Assembly (NCBI RefSeq): GCF_019649055.1
Contig: NW_026570319.1
Coordinates: 186,001 to 250,000, forward strand
Source of the DNA: Paramacrobiotus metropolitanus
Lineage: Eukaryota > Tardigrada > Eutardigrada > Parachela > Macrobiotidae
Direction of reading: 5' to 3'
DNA: 64,000 nt
Numbering within the stretch: the first letter of the stretch is position 1; each line of letters opens with the position of its first letter. The notes below the pieces were generated by a model. It was not told the origin of the DNA, searched no databases, and was given only the letters and a program-made list of their open reading frames with translations. Both the position numbers and the translations under genes were made by a program. Positions 10,529 to 22,960 of this stretch are shown one piece after another.

Positions 10529-13046
10529 ATTTTTGTCCTACATTGTACACCATTGTACACCTGCACAACTGGTTAGGAAGAAAGTCGCATGGCGCAACGG
10601 AATAGCTGGTGTGGACTGCAAGCTGACCGGCGTAAATCGAGTAAAGAAGAGCGGGGCAAATGGTGCTTCATTGACCCCCAAATTAAATTGGAAGCCATAC
10701 TGGACTATTGAACGGGTTTGGAATCGTGAAGGGCGCGGCAGTCGGCTAGAGCGTCGCTAGAAGCGGTCAGAAGAATGTAGATGAATAAACATTTGTTGGT
10801 TTTCTTTATACACAGATTTGCGGAAGGCCGTTGCTATTATTTTGTTGTTTTATTGCTTGATGCACAGGGTTTAAAATATCAGATAAGTATACGTACAAAT
10901 CTATTTCTTCTACGATGTATTAAATCATGAATTATGTATACGTTTGCGTTGTGAGAGGACAACATTTATCTGGTGGCATTGGGAAGGAACGGAATTCGAG
11001 TTTCGAACAAGAACAATAAACTGGCGCTGGATACGAGGCTTGTATGCGATGTGAAAGCCTCGTGCCAAAGCATAACACTACACTATAGTCTATATATATA
11101 TTTTGCCATGCTCGTGCTGGCCGGTGCCTGGATGGCACTGAGCAGCGATCGAACGCATTTTAAGATACGATGTCAAAATAGCCAGTTCGACTGAGCTGTT
11201 CAGCGGATGCACTCTATAAAGTCTCTAACACAGAAATGTTTTACGGGAATGCTACTTTTGGTTCTGCCACAGCCAATGCAATGATCGAAAAAAGTATTGT
11301 CGTACAGGTGTACTTCCGTACAACCGTCAATCGTACAGTGTTAAGGCCTTTTTACAGTAGAATTTAAATTGTACGTCATAGACTCTTGTTAGATGAGTCG
11401 TGTACAGATCTGTACATGTGGCAGTCTACGCATTGCCAGACTAAAGAGAGTACTGGTATAAACGGTCGTTCCAGTACCAGTATACACAGAGCTATATTAC
11501 AGTCTATGGGACGCGCCGGTTAAACTTTCCGCGTATATAATTTCCAGGTGTACGTATTTACCGGTGTATGTAAAAACAGGTTTCATTGTATTCTTTTCTT
11601 CAGTAATAAAACTTCGATAAGTTTTTGTACTGTAATTAAACTACAGTAATCATTTTCAGTGTACACTTACCTCGATAATTACAGTTTAAAAAAGTCGCGA
11701 CGTACTATGTACATTGTAGGACGTTGAATTACGCATTTTGTGAGAGTACTGTATGTACCAGTACCACGCGCGCTGCGTGCGTGTTCTCGGCATCCACACA
11801 ATTTGGCAAAGTGGATCGTTTCAAATATTAGCGATGCAGCGTTGCAATTTTAGTTATCCCGGTTTCCTTGCTTTTAATAGAGGTAGAGTAGAATAGCTAC
11901 GAGTAGAGTGGAAGACTCAATACAAACAGTCGCCTCCGCACTGTTATATCATGCATGATACGAAGTAATTCTACTGCGGATATATTCAAAACATGTCTCG
12001 AAACTAGGAAAATGCGCCAGTGGATGCATTGTAAGACCGAAGCGCAGTGCTCAGCAGAAATCTTTTCCGAGTTTAGGAAGTTTTAAAAAGTTATAGTTTT
12101 TGGCTACTTATTGTTAGTATGCAGTTCAAAAAGGTTTCGTATGCACTGTTTAACGAACATGCAAAACAAAAATTAATTGACTACTCAAGACCAAAGATCA
12201 TTAGGCACAGCCTTTTTGCCATGGTTCCAGTACATGTGTTTGAAATATATGCATTTTCTGTAATCATGGTAAAAAGGCTGTATCAGAACCATCGAGAGAC
12301 TTATCCCACTCAAAAAAGACACTGATCCCAGTCGAGAAAAGAGAATTAAATCGAGTGGCACGATCGTCACCGATCTGCTCACGTGGCCAACTCGGTTAAA
12401 GCCTTATTTATTCTACCGAATTGTTCTTTAAGATGTCGTATCTGTACAATTCCACAGAACATTTCTGCTGCAGGCTGCAGCCAATGCCAGATTGACGACA
12501 GTACTGTCGTACGTGATACCGGTGTTGATGCACCTGTACGGACGTCTTTCAAGGTGCATTTCGATGCTGTATTGTTGGGAGTGTCATGTACGGGTGCAGG
12601 CTCATCCGCACTGCGCTTTCCCATGCCAAACTGCCAATTGAAACTATGTATTTAAATAGCTTGGTGCTGGTTACCAGCGTTCGACTCACGTCCTGCCACA
12701 TTTCGCTTTTTCACACACGACACGGCGATCGCTACAACAGTGGAGTTCGATTGATTTCCTTTTTGCATGATTCAAAAGGTCTTTCACGCTGCCATCCTCA
12801 CAAATATTCTGCCATCCTCACAAATATTCTGATAGCATCGAAGCATAAATTATATTCTGCTTTGGTACTCAGTTTTGTACTAGCATTGTGATACTTATTA
12901 AAGGTCTAGTACAGTCTGATTTTTGGTGCCGAAAGCCTGCATAGTAATAATAAATATAGTTTCCAACGGTGTTAACTTTAAGAGCTTGATTATTTTATTG
13001 ATGGGGAGATAGAGTACCAGTTGGAAATAACTGCACATCATCGGCC
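10529..13046. other. 5' flank of gene B
   Basis: Non-coding. Segments at about 10580-10665 and 10975-11285 are shared with the flank of gene C (about 17692-17780 and 18000-18262). A 22-bp tandem duplication (CTGCCATCCTCACAAATATT, twice) lies at about 12789-12832. An imperfect inverted repeat sits near 12205-12293. The conserved upstream block is about 1.8 kb before the start codon here but only about 0.5 kb before it in gene C. Confidence 0.55.
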
Positions 13047-16000
13047 ATGGTACAGCAGAAGTGGACGGCGCTGCTGGTCTGTCTGACCGTGATCTTGGGA
13101 TGTCCCCGGGCCCACTCTTGCCCAGTGCAGAAACCCACACCGCCCTGGGAAATGGAGCCCTATAAGGACCGGATCAACGAGTGTTTAATGTGGCACTATG
13201 TGGAGCAACGACCGGCGCCGAATTATTACAACCAATACATGCTCACATTCTGGAAGAAAAGCCCGCGCTACCCCGTTCAACTGCTGTGCTTGGTCAACGC
13301 CTTGACCGATGGTAGGCTCATGTCATACAGACGCTACAGGTAGCAGGGCTGCCACATTATGCTAACGCTTTTCATTGACTGTCCAAGACGAACGCTACCG
13401 CGGCCGATGTATTTCCTAGTATTCTTTTATTCTGTACTTATAAAAATAATGGTGGGGTAAACTTTAAAACAGTGTCGGATAGTAAATATGGTGAAGGCAG
13501 AACACAATTTTCTCTGTGCTGCTCCAATCATTTCAATGGATTATGCTTAGCGTTGCCCACACGGCTGCATTTTATAAGTGTAGGTTGTAGAGTGTATACA
13601 CTATGAGCAGCCATAATGGAAAACTCCAGACGGATGGCTAGAGAAGTACAGGAAAGGTGTGTTGGGACGTTTGGTTTATACATGGCGCTCATGTGCCGAG
13701 CCGGACTTAGCCCTATATTCAGCCGCAACCTTCTACTCCAGCCAAGGACAGCAGCAAGTCCTGTGATTATTTACCTTAAAGTTAAAAAAACTCAGTACTT
13801 TTCTGTTTAATTTAAAAATTCAAAAATACTCTTTAATTTAAATTTAATTTAATTTAAAATTTAAAATTTGAAATTTAAAATTTATTACCACGCTCAGGTG
13901 TACGAGTACTATGGATAAAACTTATCAGCAAAATGAAAATGTACTCGTAAAATTATCAGCAGTGATGTACCTCTATAAGTTTACTTATACTATCAATAAA
14001 ATAGTAAACGCTTTAAGTAAACAATAAATTTATTGCGTTGAGGGTTTTTGGACAAAATGGCGGCTTCACCGAAATATGGCTCTACTTAGTCTACTGTAAT
14101 ATGTTGCTTTATCGTTTTCCCATCTCTACATGTAGATCGCTTGCCTTCGTCTAAAGTGGAAATGTATGTAGCGGAAGGCGATCCTGTGCACTTGCCCTGC
14201 CGCCCGTTGGAAAATGTCCAACGGAGCATTCCCATCGACTCCGACTACTATAGCCTTGGCCCAAAAGGTCTGTACTACTGGACGAAAGACGGGCGACATT
14301 TTTGCGAAAGATGGGGGTGGGCCGATCGGAGTTATAAGTGTCACGGTGCCGCTGAGCACAGCTCGCCGGAGGGTGAACTGTGGATCAAGTCCTTCACGAC
14401 AGCGGACGCGGGGGTTTACGCTTGTGCCTTTCTCCACAAAGGTAGCAGTGGCAATTTGCTGAGGGTTGGACAAGCCTACCTCCTCCGTGATGCGCGCACG
14501 AGTAAGTATAAACCGGTCAGTAAATCTAAATTCGAAATTAATACTTACTTAAGTTACTTTTATCAGTTATTACTAACCTTTAAAGTACAAAAGTAATACA
14601 AATATTACTGAAATATTACTGAAATGATAAAAATATATTACTGAATTAGTATTGTATTACTGAAATTATTGTTTAAAACGAAATGCATGTGCATATCAAA
14701 TTTTGATTTAAATATTAGTATCATAAAAATTTAAGAAAATATCGATGAACACGTATTTGAATGCTTTATATTATCACTTTATAAACAAATCTAATTACAA
14801 ATATGTCGGCAGCAAAACGCCATTAACTGCTTTACTGGCAATCTGTTAAATGAAATCTTCTGTTATCGAAAATTAACGGTCTTCAATTTTTTCTGGATGG
14901 CAGCCATTGTTGTGATACCTACTTGATCAGCATTCTCAGTGCCCTATGCCATGATGAGTCGTTTATTAACAGAGGTAACAGTGCCAGACATTCCGGCCCC
15001 TGCCATCATTGCCGCGCCAGAATCCATCCCGCCGCCCAGTCACGCAGAAGTTCCGTCTGTGTCGTCGGCTAACGTCATCACGCCGCCGACCGCTTTACTG
15101 CCCACCCAGTGGTTCGCTACTGTTCTGACGAATGCCGCCCCGGAGGGACTGCAAGGTAACGATCAAACGACAGGTGAGCGTGTCGCTTGGTTTTCTCGTG
15201 AATTATGCGTCCTGTATGGGACTTCTTTCCGAAAAGCGGTTAGCAGTCTGATCGCTCAGAGCACCGAAATTGCCTTTGGCTTATATCAAGATTATGATTT
15301 AACTGTACTTTGTTTTTTTACCAATGTAGCAAAAGCCAGTGCAATGATCTCGTCTGCGGCGTTGTCAAACGCCTCGTCGGAAATATTCGCTGAGCTTGAC
15401 GAAAACGATTACTCGGATGTCACTGACGAAATTCGTAAGTCCTTACTAATTTACATGGTTCTTATGGTTGATAAGGATGCGCGCTGCAAAAACATTCAAG
15501 CGATTAGCTTAACGTATTGCCTTTTATAGTGGAACTATCCCCGTCCAGCGCGGCAGTGGTCAACAGACGAACGACACCGACGCCTGCAGTACTAGTTACG
15601 GGCTTGAGTGCACTTCCCACAAATAGTTCGCCATGGGAAATGGAAGCGGTCAGCATTGCTCACACGACAGGTAAGCATTGCCGGTTATCTTAAATTTCTC
15701 AGCAATCGATGAAGTAATTTTAATAATAAAATATTACTCCAATTAAATACACATTATTACGCTATAAATATTTGTTAAAAGGAAGATTATTTGTTTTTGT
15801 CATTTTTACTAGTTTTTTTGTGATAGCATGCCACCATGCTTGGCTAACTGATCGAATTCTTATGAATGAATAAAAAACTGCGCTTACACAGAGAACATAA
15901 GTGCGACCCTGACAATTTCAGTGATTCAGTGGAAAACCTGATGTCAAATCGCAGTATAGTGTCCCCTTCCGCGCCATACGACAATCATCACAAACTGGTT

Positions 16001-16583
16001 TTCATAATTCAAATATTATCAATTTATTAATCGTAGTACCTGAACTGATTAGTGTTATTAATAATATTTAGTATTAAATTTATAACCATGGTATCATTAT
16101 CGTATTTATGTGGTATCGCTATTATAATGTGCAGTTACGTAAGTCATGAGAATTATTTATTGTAATTATAATTTTGATTAAATATCAGTAAATTACTTAT
16201 TTATTTAATACTTATCTGGTAACTTACAGCTGTAGGTATTTGACGTAATTAATTTGAGGTTCAGATCTTACAAGATATTTTTTAAACGGATTTTCTGATT
16301 GTTTTGTGCAGACGTCGCTTACGCCGAAAGCACATCGCTGGCTGAAGCGGAAGCTAACACAAACGGTTTACCGCCGTACACCGCGCCGCCGCCCGATTCA
16401 AGCACGCAAGTCGTGGAGGAAGAAAAGGTGTCGACCGCGGACGTGAATGATACGGAGTACGACGCTGATTACGATCATGCGCCGGGAGATCAGCGCCGCG
16501 CCAGCAGCTTCCCGCCCGAATGCCCGCCCTGCACCGGCAACTGTCCCTGTCCCCTCTTCAAGCGCAAGCGCAAACATTTGTAA
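13047..16583 (+). CDS. Family gene B: secreted Ig-domain protein with Cys-rich tail
   Basis: Unrecognised family. Proposed exons are 13047-13311, 14136-14501, 14973-15173, 15330-15434, 15530-15670 and 16312-16583; all junctions are phase 1, giving 449 aa. Residues 1-24 look like a signal peptide (basic start, LLVCLTVILGC core, cleavage after AHS). Residues 25-88 form a small module with a CPVQ start, WEMEPYKDRI, and a LLCLVNALTD end. Residues 89-210 form a V-like Ig domain, with Cys110 and Cys185 (DAGVYAC) as the expected disulfide, Trp137 in LYYWTKDG, and an extra pair, Cys145/Cys157. A Ser/Thr/Pro-rich stalk follows, then an acidic DTEYDADYD run, PPECPPCTGNCPCP, and terminal KRKRKHL. No transmembrane segment or GPI signal is seen. 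An equivalent of exon 4 of A and C survives at 15237-15290 but its donor GT is now AT. The start ATG has a favourable GGCCATGG context. Binding partner unknown. Confidence 0.75.
13805..13885. repeat. AT-rich simple repeat in intron 1 of gene B
   Basis: Repeated TTTAATTTAA and AAATTTAAAA units. It enlarges this intron (824 bp) relative to the equivalent intron of gene C (343 bp). Confidence 0.8.
15237..15290 (+). pseudogene. Disabled exon 4 of gene B
   Basis: Aligns with exon 3176-3238 of gene A and 20301-20360 of gene C through the shared IAQST..AF core. Its acceptor side (AAAAG) and phase are plausible, but the donor position reads CAAG|AT instead of CAG|GT. The frame is open through the whole interval 15174-15329, so skipping, or retention of all 156 bases, would both keep the frame. 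Confidence 0.6.
15898..15954 (+). pseudogene. Disabled microexon (equivalent of gene A 4782-4835)
   Basis: Matches the gene A microexon (ENNSAPVTNSVEN...) at its ACACAG|AGAAC start. It carries a small duplication that shifts frame into TGA and lacks the GAG|GTATAG donor (now GCAG|TATAGT). It is therefore probably skipped. Gene C keeps the start (near 20953) without a consensus donor. Confidence 0.55.
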
Positions 16584-16588
16584 ATAAT

Positions 16589-16594
16589 AATAAA
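16589..16594 (+). promoter_or_regulatory. Poly(A) signal of gene B
   Basis: AATAAA begins six bases after the TAA stop codon of gene B. It is the nearest canonical signal and would imply a very short 3' UTR; the surrounding AT-rich sequence makes this uncertain. Confidence 0.35.
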
Positions 16595-18663
16595 ATTTAT
16601 TGATATGGTTTAGCTTTTTCCATGGTACGCTGATATCCAATCAGCATATGTGCCTGAAATTGCCGCGTTGTTGTATTGTTTAATTATTCTGACCTTTGCG
16701 TGCTAGGTAAAATATTTATGAACGATTTTTATACAACCGCACCGGCTATAATTTATTAGTCGCGTAGCCATTTGGCTTAATTAATTGTCTAAGGCTCATA
16801 GCCAGATTTACTTCCGTTCGATATTGCAACAGGTTTAATTCTTGGTAATCAACCAATAAAAAACTGCCCTCTTACCTATGAATTAATCGGTTGTGTCTGT
16901 ATCTAATTGGCCTTTCGAGCATTTATAACATTTTCCTTTCGAGTAGCCAGTACAGCAGTGTCATCACACGTTCAACATGACTATCCGGATGAAAACGTTG
17001 ATGCAGCATTTTTTCGGTTGCCAGTTTGCAGCGCACCTCATACGATTGCCTGCTCAGAGTAGGCCTGACAGATAACCCTTCGTCGCTGTACAGTGGAGTG
17101 CAATACTAGTACAGTAAAATCTGCGTGCTTTGATCACCTACGGTTCCTTCAAAACCGTTCAGTGTAGGAGAGTGTTCAATATTCGCAGTAGCTGCCCCTG
17201 GGGGGCAACTTGGGGTGCTCCAGGGGCAGCAAGATGGATCCCCGGGGATATCTAGCGGGGGTCGCCTCTTACTTCTGGATAGTCTTTTCAAGGGCTCTTG
17301 ACATTTTTGACGCCATTTTGATACGAAACTTTGTAGATCAACGAAAACACAGTATAAAGCTGCATAGAAAACAGACTATAAGTTGTGTAAAAACAAGTGC
17401 ACAGTGCGCATATAAAACGGTGTTGCGAAAAGTTATTCTCTCACTGCCGTCTTTCTCACATCTCGGAGCCGGATTTTAGGCCTATGTTCATAGTCATTTT
17501 ATTAGTACGGTTCCCAGAATAGCGTTCAATGTTCACTTTATACAGATGTTCAATATTCGCGGTGGCCCCCTGTGTTATAGTCTACGAGACGCGCCAGTTC
17601 CTGTACGTATACGGGCGTTTAATATTCGCAGTTGTTCAATTTTCGCAGTTGTTAAATCTCACTGAGTTTACTGTACATCTGCAAAACCGGTTAGGAAGAA
17701 AGTCTCATGGCGCAACCGAATAGCTGATGCGGACTGCACGTTAACCGGCGAAAATTTATTAAAGAAGAGCGAGGCAAAACGTCCAGGAAACAAACATGCA
17801 ACCAATAAATCTTGAATGAATCTTAAGACAAATAATACGAAGCAATTTTTATTAAGACCAGTAATACGAGGCTTTAGTTCAGGTCCAACTTCATCAAGCG
17901 TCAGATTAAAGTGTAAAGTTTACGTGCAAATTTGTTTGCTCTACAGTGTACTGTGTAATGTGTATTGTGTATACGTATCACGCGTGAAAAGACAGCAATT
18001 AGCTGCTGGCATGGAGACGGATCGGAATTCGCTTTTCGAACCCGAACAATAGACTGAAACTGGACGAGAGTCTCGTATGCGATTCGAAAGCATCGTTCTA
18101 GCCGGAGCGTGGATGGCACTCAGCCGCGATTGAACGCACTTTCAGATTTGTGCCAGAACTACCAGTTCGATTGAGCCGTTCAGCGGATGCACTCCTAACA
18201 CAAGAATGTTGTAAGCATTTTACAGGAAGCTCTTACTGCTTCTGCCACAGCCAATGCCGGGTCGAGAAAAGTCAGGGGTGCTTCCGTACAACCGTCCATC
18301 GTATAATGCTAAGGTGCGTTTAAAATTTAAATACATGTACATGTGTACATTTGGCACTAAGCATTTCCGAGCTAACAAGAATATAAACCGTCGTTCCCAG
18401 CATTCACCCACTCCTCGCTACATTCCATTCTTTACATACGGCACGGCGATGGCTTGACAGCGAGTTCGGTTCTCGTGTAACACTGTATGGTCAAAGTCTT
18501 TTTCGTCCAAGAATTGTGATTATTAATGATTAACGGATTTGTATCATACAGCTTTCACTGTGAATTCCTGTTGTGTAGACCGTATATTTCTGTATTGCAT
18601 TTTTACTTACGTGTCATTTCTTGCCGCGCCGGTAATTGAGTTAAAAAGACAGCATCGTCAGTA
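16595..18663. other. Spacer between genes B and C
   Basis: Non-coding. The first ~500 bp match the 3' flank of gene A. At 17190-17231 is a hairpin (GCTGCCCCTGGGG.../...CCAGGGGCAGC). A TGTTCAATATTCGC motif recurs at about 17173, 17549 and, as variants, 17620-17650. From about 17692 the sequence resembles the upstream flank of gene B, so this is the junction between two duplicated units. Confidence 0.6.
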
Positions 18664-21459
18664 ATGGCGCCCGGGTGGAAGCTGCCGCTGCAAACCATTC
18701 TGGCCGTCGTCGTGAACTGTCCTACGGTGACCCGCGGCTGTCCCCGAACGCCCTGTATTCCTTCGTGGGAAGAAGAGCCCTATAAAAGCCGGATTCTGCA
18801 CTGTGAGAGACAGCATTATGTGCCACCGCGGACTCCGCCTGCATTTCACAGATTCAGCGGACACCTTGCGAGAGAACATTACTTATCGAGGAGCGCTCGC
18901 GATCCAGACCACCTACTGTGCTTGATCAACACATTAACCGATGGTAGGTCACGGCTAATAATCATATAATATTTTTACAATGTCAGCTGATGCAGTGGAG
19001 CCACAGTGCCTACTTATTCACTGTGCACGTCGATTGGTTATTGGTATGTGTACTCGTATTTTTGTGCAGAATATTTTTTTTACGAGGAAAAACTTAGTCG
19101 CATCAGTTGCGCGCTATTTAGACAGTTTATTTAAGCAAATTTTGAGCATCAGCGGTTGGGTTTTAAAGTAACCGTGGTCCCACTGCCCAATGCCCATCCG
19201 ACTGATTACAGTAATAATCATATTGATTCATGCCTTTTACTTCGCATCACATTGCTTCGTCGTTCTAAATTTTTTGCAATACGTAGATCGCTCGCCATCG
19301 TTCCAACATGCCCTCTATGTAGAAGAAGGCCATCCTGTGGAATTAGACTGTTATCCGCTAGAAAGCGTCCCACGGGGCATCCACATCAGGCGCGCATATT
19401 TCCCCGGCTTCCAAGATCACGCTACCGGTCTCTACTACTGGACTAAGGACGCGCGCCAATTTTGTCATAAATGGGGGGGGATCTATCCAGACCAGCAATG
19501 CGGCGCGCCCGTTGAACTGGATCATAGCGCGCCGGATGAACAAGTGTGGATCAAGTCGTTTACAACGGCCCATGCGGGCTTATACGCCTGTGTGTACATC
19601 GAAAACTGTAACAACTGGTGCTCGCTGCGCGTTGGACCAGCCTACCGCCTCCATGTGGCGTCCAAGAGTGAGCAAAATCCATATTTAATTAAACATGTAT
19701 TATATGATTGTGTCAAGACATATATTGTTTAAATTATTTCTGTAAAATAATTTACTAAATTTACTAAATGAAGTAATTACCCAGCGTGCAGCTTTGCCGT
19801 TAAATGAATTCAAGGAAATTATTTGCTTTGGGTACAAAATATCTTTGATTTTCTCAAAGGTAAAACGTAATCACTTAGTTACATATCAACATTTTGTATA
19901 ATATCCAGGATTTCTGTCCTGGTATATGTCTGGTAAATTTTGCAAAATACTCGTTTTACTAACTGCTTTAAGTGCGCAGTGCATCTGATTTTTGGCAGAA
20001 GAGGTTGCAACCTTAGATGCTGCGCAACAAGTGACCAGTGACGCGACAAAATCTTTTCCGCCAGTCAAACACACAGAAATGGATCCGCCCATGTCGTCGG
20101 CTGGTGTTGTCACGCTGCCCGCCGTTTTGCTGCATACGCAATGGTTCAGTACGGCTCCCGCGAATGGCGTGCTGCAGGAAACTAACACTGCTAGCTACGA
20201 CGCTCAGGGGAAAGGTAAATCCAAAATGCTCTGATCGCTGGCTTGTATTTGAATGCTTCTTTTTAATGGCTGTGACTGAACCGGGCTTCTTATCATGCAG
20301 CCAGCAAGATTTCTACAAATACATCCGCTCAAAGCATCGCGTTTCAGTCTGTTCCTTCAGGTGAATTGACTTATGTGTAATTCAGAACAGTGAGAGCAGA
20401 AGTGCAACGATGGTAGTCAGCACTTTGCCGTAATGATATTATTTACGACTATCTGCTTGTGATGTTTATTCCACATTATAAAAAGTCATATTAATTTTCA
20501 TCTTCACAGATGTCCCACGTCCATCCGCCACGTATACGGAGATCTTCCACTCCGGGACACCGCTGTCCACATCCATCCCCTCGCCTTCTCCGTCGGTCAG
20601 CGCGGCAATGGACAACGAAGCCATAACGCCGACAACTAGAGCACTGTCTACGGGCTTCAAGCAGTCGGCAGCATTTGTAAACCCTTCGCTATGGAAAATG
20701 GATGCGGTCAGCGCTGCTCACACGAGAGGTTAGCAATACCTGCTATGGAATATTTATCTGTAATCGTCCACATACTAACAAGAGTAGAATATGTACGATC
20801 AAATTCGATCAATAAACGAAGTTATTTTCATAAGTATGTAATAAATAAGTGAATATATTTTGTCGGATAATTTTTAATACATAATTTTTGTTGCTCGGCT
20901 TGCAACTTTGGCCCGATTGGTCGAATTCTGTTGGCTCACATACACAAAGTTGCTTAAACAGAGAACAACAGTTCGACCGTGATAACTTTAGTGGATTTGT
21001 TAAGCTGCGCTCGTGTTCACGAGATTGTTTATAATAGGATTTAGGTTAATTTATTAAGATCGTATCAGAACATGGCATCGCCGTTGCATGGTTAGACGTC
21101 CTGCATGAAGTCCAGTTAAAATAGAAAATTAATACTAATAGGTCTTTTTGTGGTTTTCTACATGTGGCTTCCGTTGTTCGTTTTGTTCTATAAATACAGA
21201 CGTCGCAGACGCCGAAGACTTATCGGTCACGGCAATGGAAACCATCAACAGTACACCGCTGTCCATTGCGCTGCCCAACGCGAGCATCATTGATGAAGAA
21301 ACTGTTACGGTGGATGGCGGGAACGAGACCGAGTCCGCCCCCGAATTCGACTGGGTGCCGTCGGATCAGCGCCGTCACACCAGGTTCCCGCCCGAGTGCC
21401 CGGCCTGCTCCGGCAACTGCCCCTGTCCACCATCTAAGCGCAAACGCAAGCATTTATAA
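18664..21459 (+). CDS. Family gene C: secreted Ig-domain protein with Cys-rich tail
   Basis: Proposed exons are 18664-18943, 19287-19667, 19999-20214, 20301-20360, 20510-20728 and 21200-21459 (TAA). All junctions are phase 1 with GT/AG borders, giving 471 aa with no stop. The N-terminus has a hydrophobic LQTILAVVV signal-like segment, then CPRTPC and a module ending LLCLINTLTD as in B. The Ig V-like exon starts at residue 94: VELDC (Cys115) pairs with the Cys of AGLYAC, LYYWTKD holds the core Trp, an extra pair lies in FCHKWG/QQCG, and a third pair is possible in ENCNNWC. The stalk exons are Ser/Thr/Pro-rich (MSSAG, TQWFST, AQSIAF, SIPSPSPS). The tail is DQRR..FPPECPACSGNCPCP followed by KRKRKHL. 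Likely secreted or matrix-bound; function unknown. It is the best-preserved gene model of the cluster. Confidence 0.8.
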
Positions 21460-22960
21460 ATATGGCTGCATGTTGCTGTATATCTGTACACTGTGCTGTT
21501 GCCTGCACATTCAATTTAACAAAGTTGTATAGCAAACATTTCTTCCGTTGACGCATTTTATGTTAGTTTGTTGTGCATTTTGTGTGCCAGGCCAGATAAA
21601 TATAAATGCGATCTAATGCGGTGAGACAAAAATCTAAAAAAACTTCTTCAAGCAGTCGGCACATCACATTTTTATTCGCACTTTTCTTTAATAAATGGTG
21701 TCCTGAGCTTTTGCTTAAGTTTGTTCTATTTTCCTACACTTTTTAATTTTCAATCATTCATCTATCCATCGAATATGTTTAATAATTTCAAAGAGTATGC
21801 CACTGCCCGAATACCTACCATACAGAACAAGTAATCGTTACTGTAGTTGAATTTCCGTACTAGCGCGCGTCGATCCGATACCGTCGATTCGATTGAACAC
21901 GGTTGAATCCGCGACGTGTAGCTCTATCTGTTGGCGGCTGCAGAGGGCCCTTTGCAGCCGAGCAGATGTAAAAGAAGACCCTGGACATTCTGGACAGTTC
22001 CAGCTCTGTTTGGGTTATATTACAGATCTGCGTTTTTTCATGGCTTAACAGTGACGGCAAAGCAGTAGCGTCATCTGGCGGAACAAAACCGGTGCATCGT
22101 GACGATTATAAAGTGATCCAATTCTTTTTAAGCATTGCAGTACTTCGCGAACGTATGATGGCTTCACGTTATTTTAATAATATTGCCGCTTTTTTATGTA
22201 GGATATTTAATAGTAGACTAATATCTACAAAGCGCCTCGGTATTTGGGTTCATGGGTGCCGGTAATACAGCTAGCACAGCGGATCGGCTTCTACAGATAC
22301 ATCATATTCTACAGATACAGCAATGCAAAACTTTTGCGGGGTTAAACAAGTAATCGGGGAGCAGATTAGATTAGAAAGCTTGTATATCACGGCTTTGCAA
22401 AATTCGTCTCCGAACGGTTCTGTTTAGCATGTACATATCATATATGCGTTCATGTCTGCTCATATTCTCGTATGTATCTGTATGTTGTACAAGCTTGTCC
22501 GGTAATTTCCTACGTAAAGGTGCAGCTAGCGCGAAGTTTGCGCTTATAACGATGGCCACTTCACTACGTTTATCAAATTTCCTACATGCGCTCCGCAGAC
22601 AGATTGTCGCTTACTGCACCGGCCATTTCTAGCCACCTTCCGCCAGACAGTTACTATTATCCTCGTACAACTGTATGGCGTGTACTACGCCACCAGCCAG
22701 TTAAATGCAAGTTACGTGTTTAAACAGTGTGGAGTGGCGCGCCGTACTGTGAAGTTTGGCGTAACACGCAAACCTGTGTAAATAGCTGTACAGATTCGTC
22801 AGAAATTACCGGACAAGCTTGTACATACTATACATAATTACGCCTGCTCAGTATCATGCACAGTACAGTCAGTACTTATCCTATGAAAATGCAAGCATGC
22901 CTCACGCACGCTATACTCGAAATTAACATTGCAAAAAACTATATTTAAATAACTCAACCA
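21460..22960. other. No gene recognised
   Basis: Non-coding DNA after gene C. One perfect-looking hairpin lies near 21928-21968 (CTGTTGGCGGCTGCAG...CTGCAGCCGAGCAG type). Short open frames here carry no motif. Confidence 0.55.
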
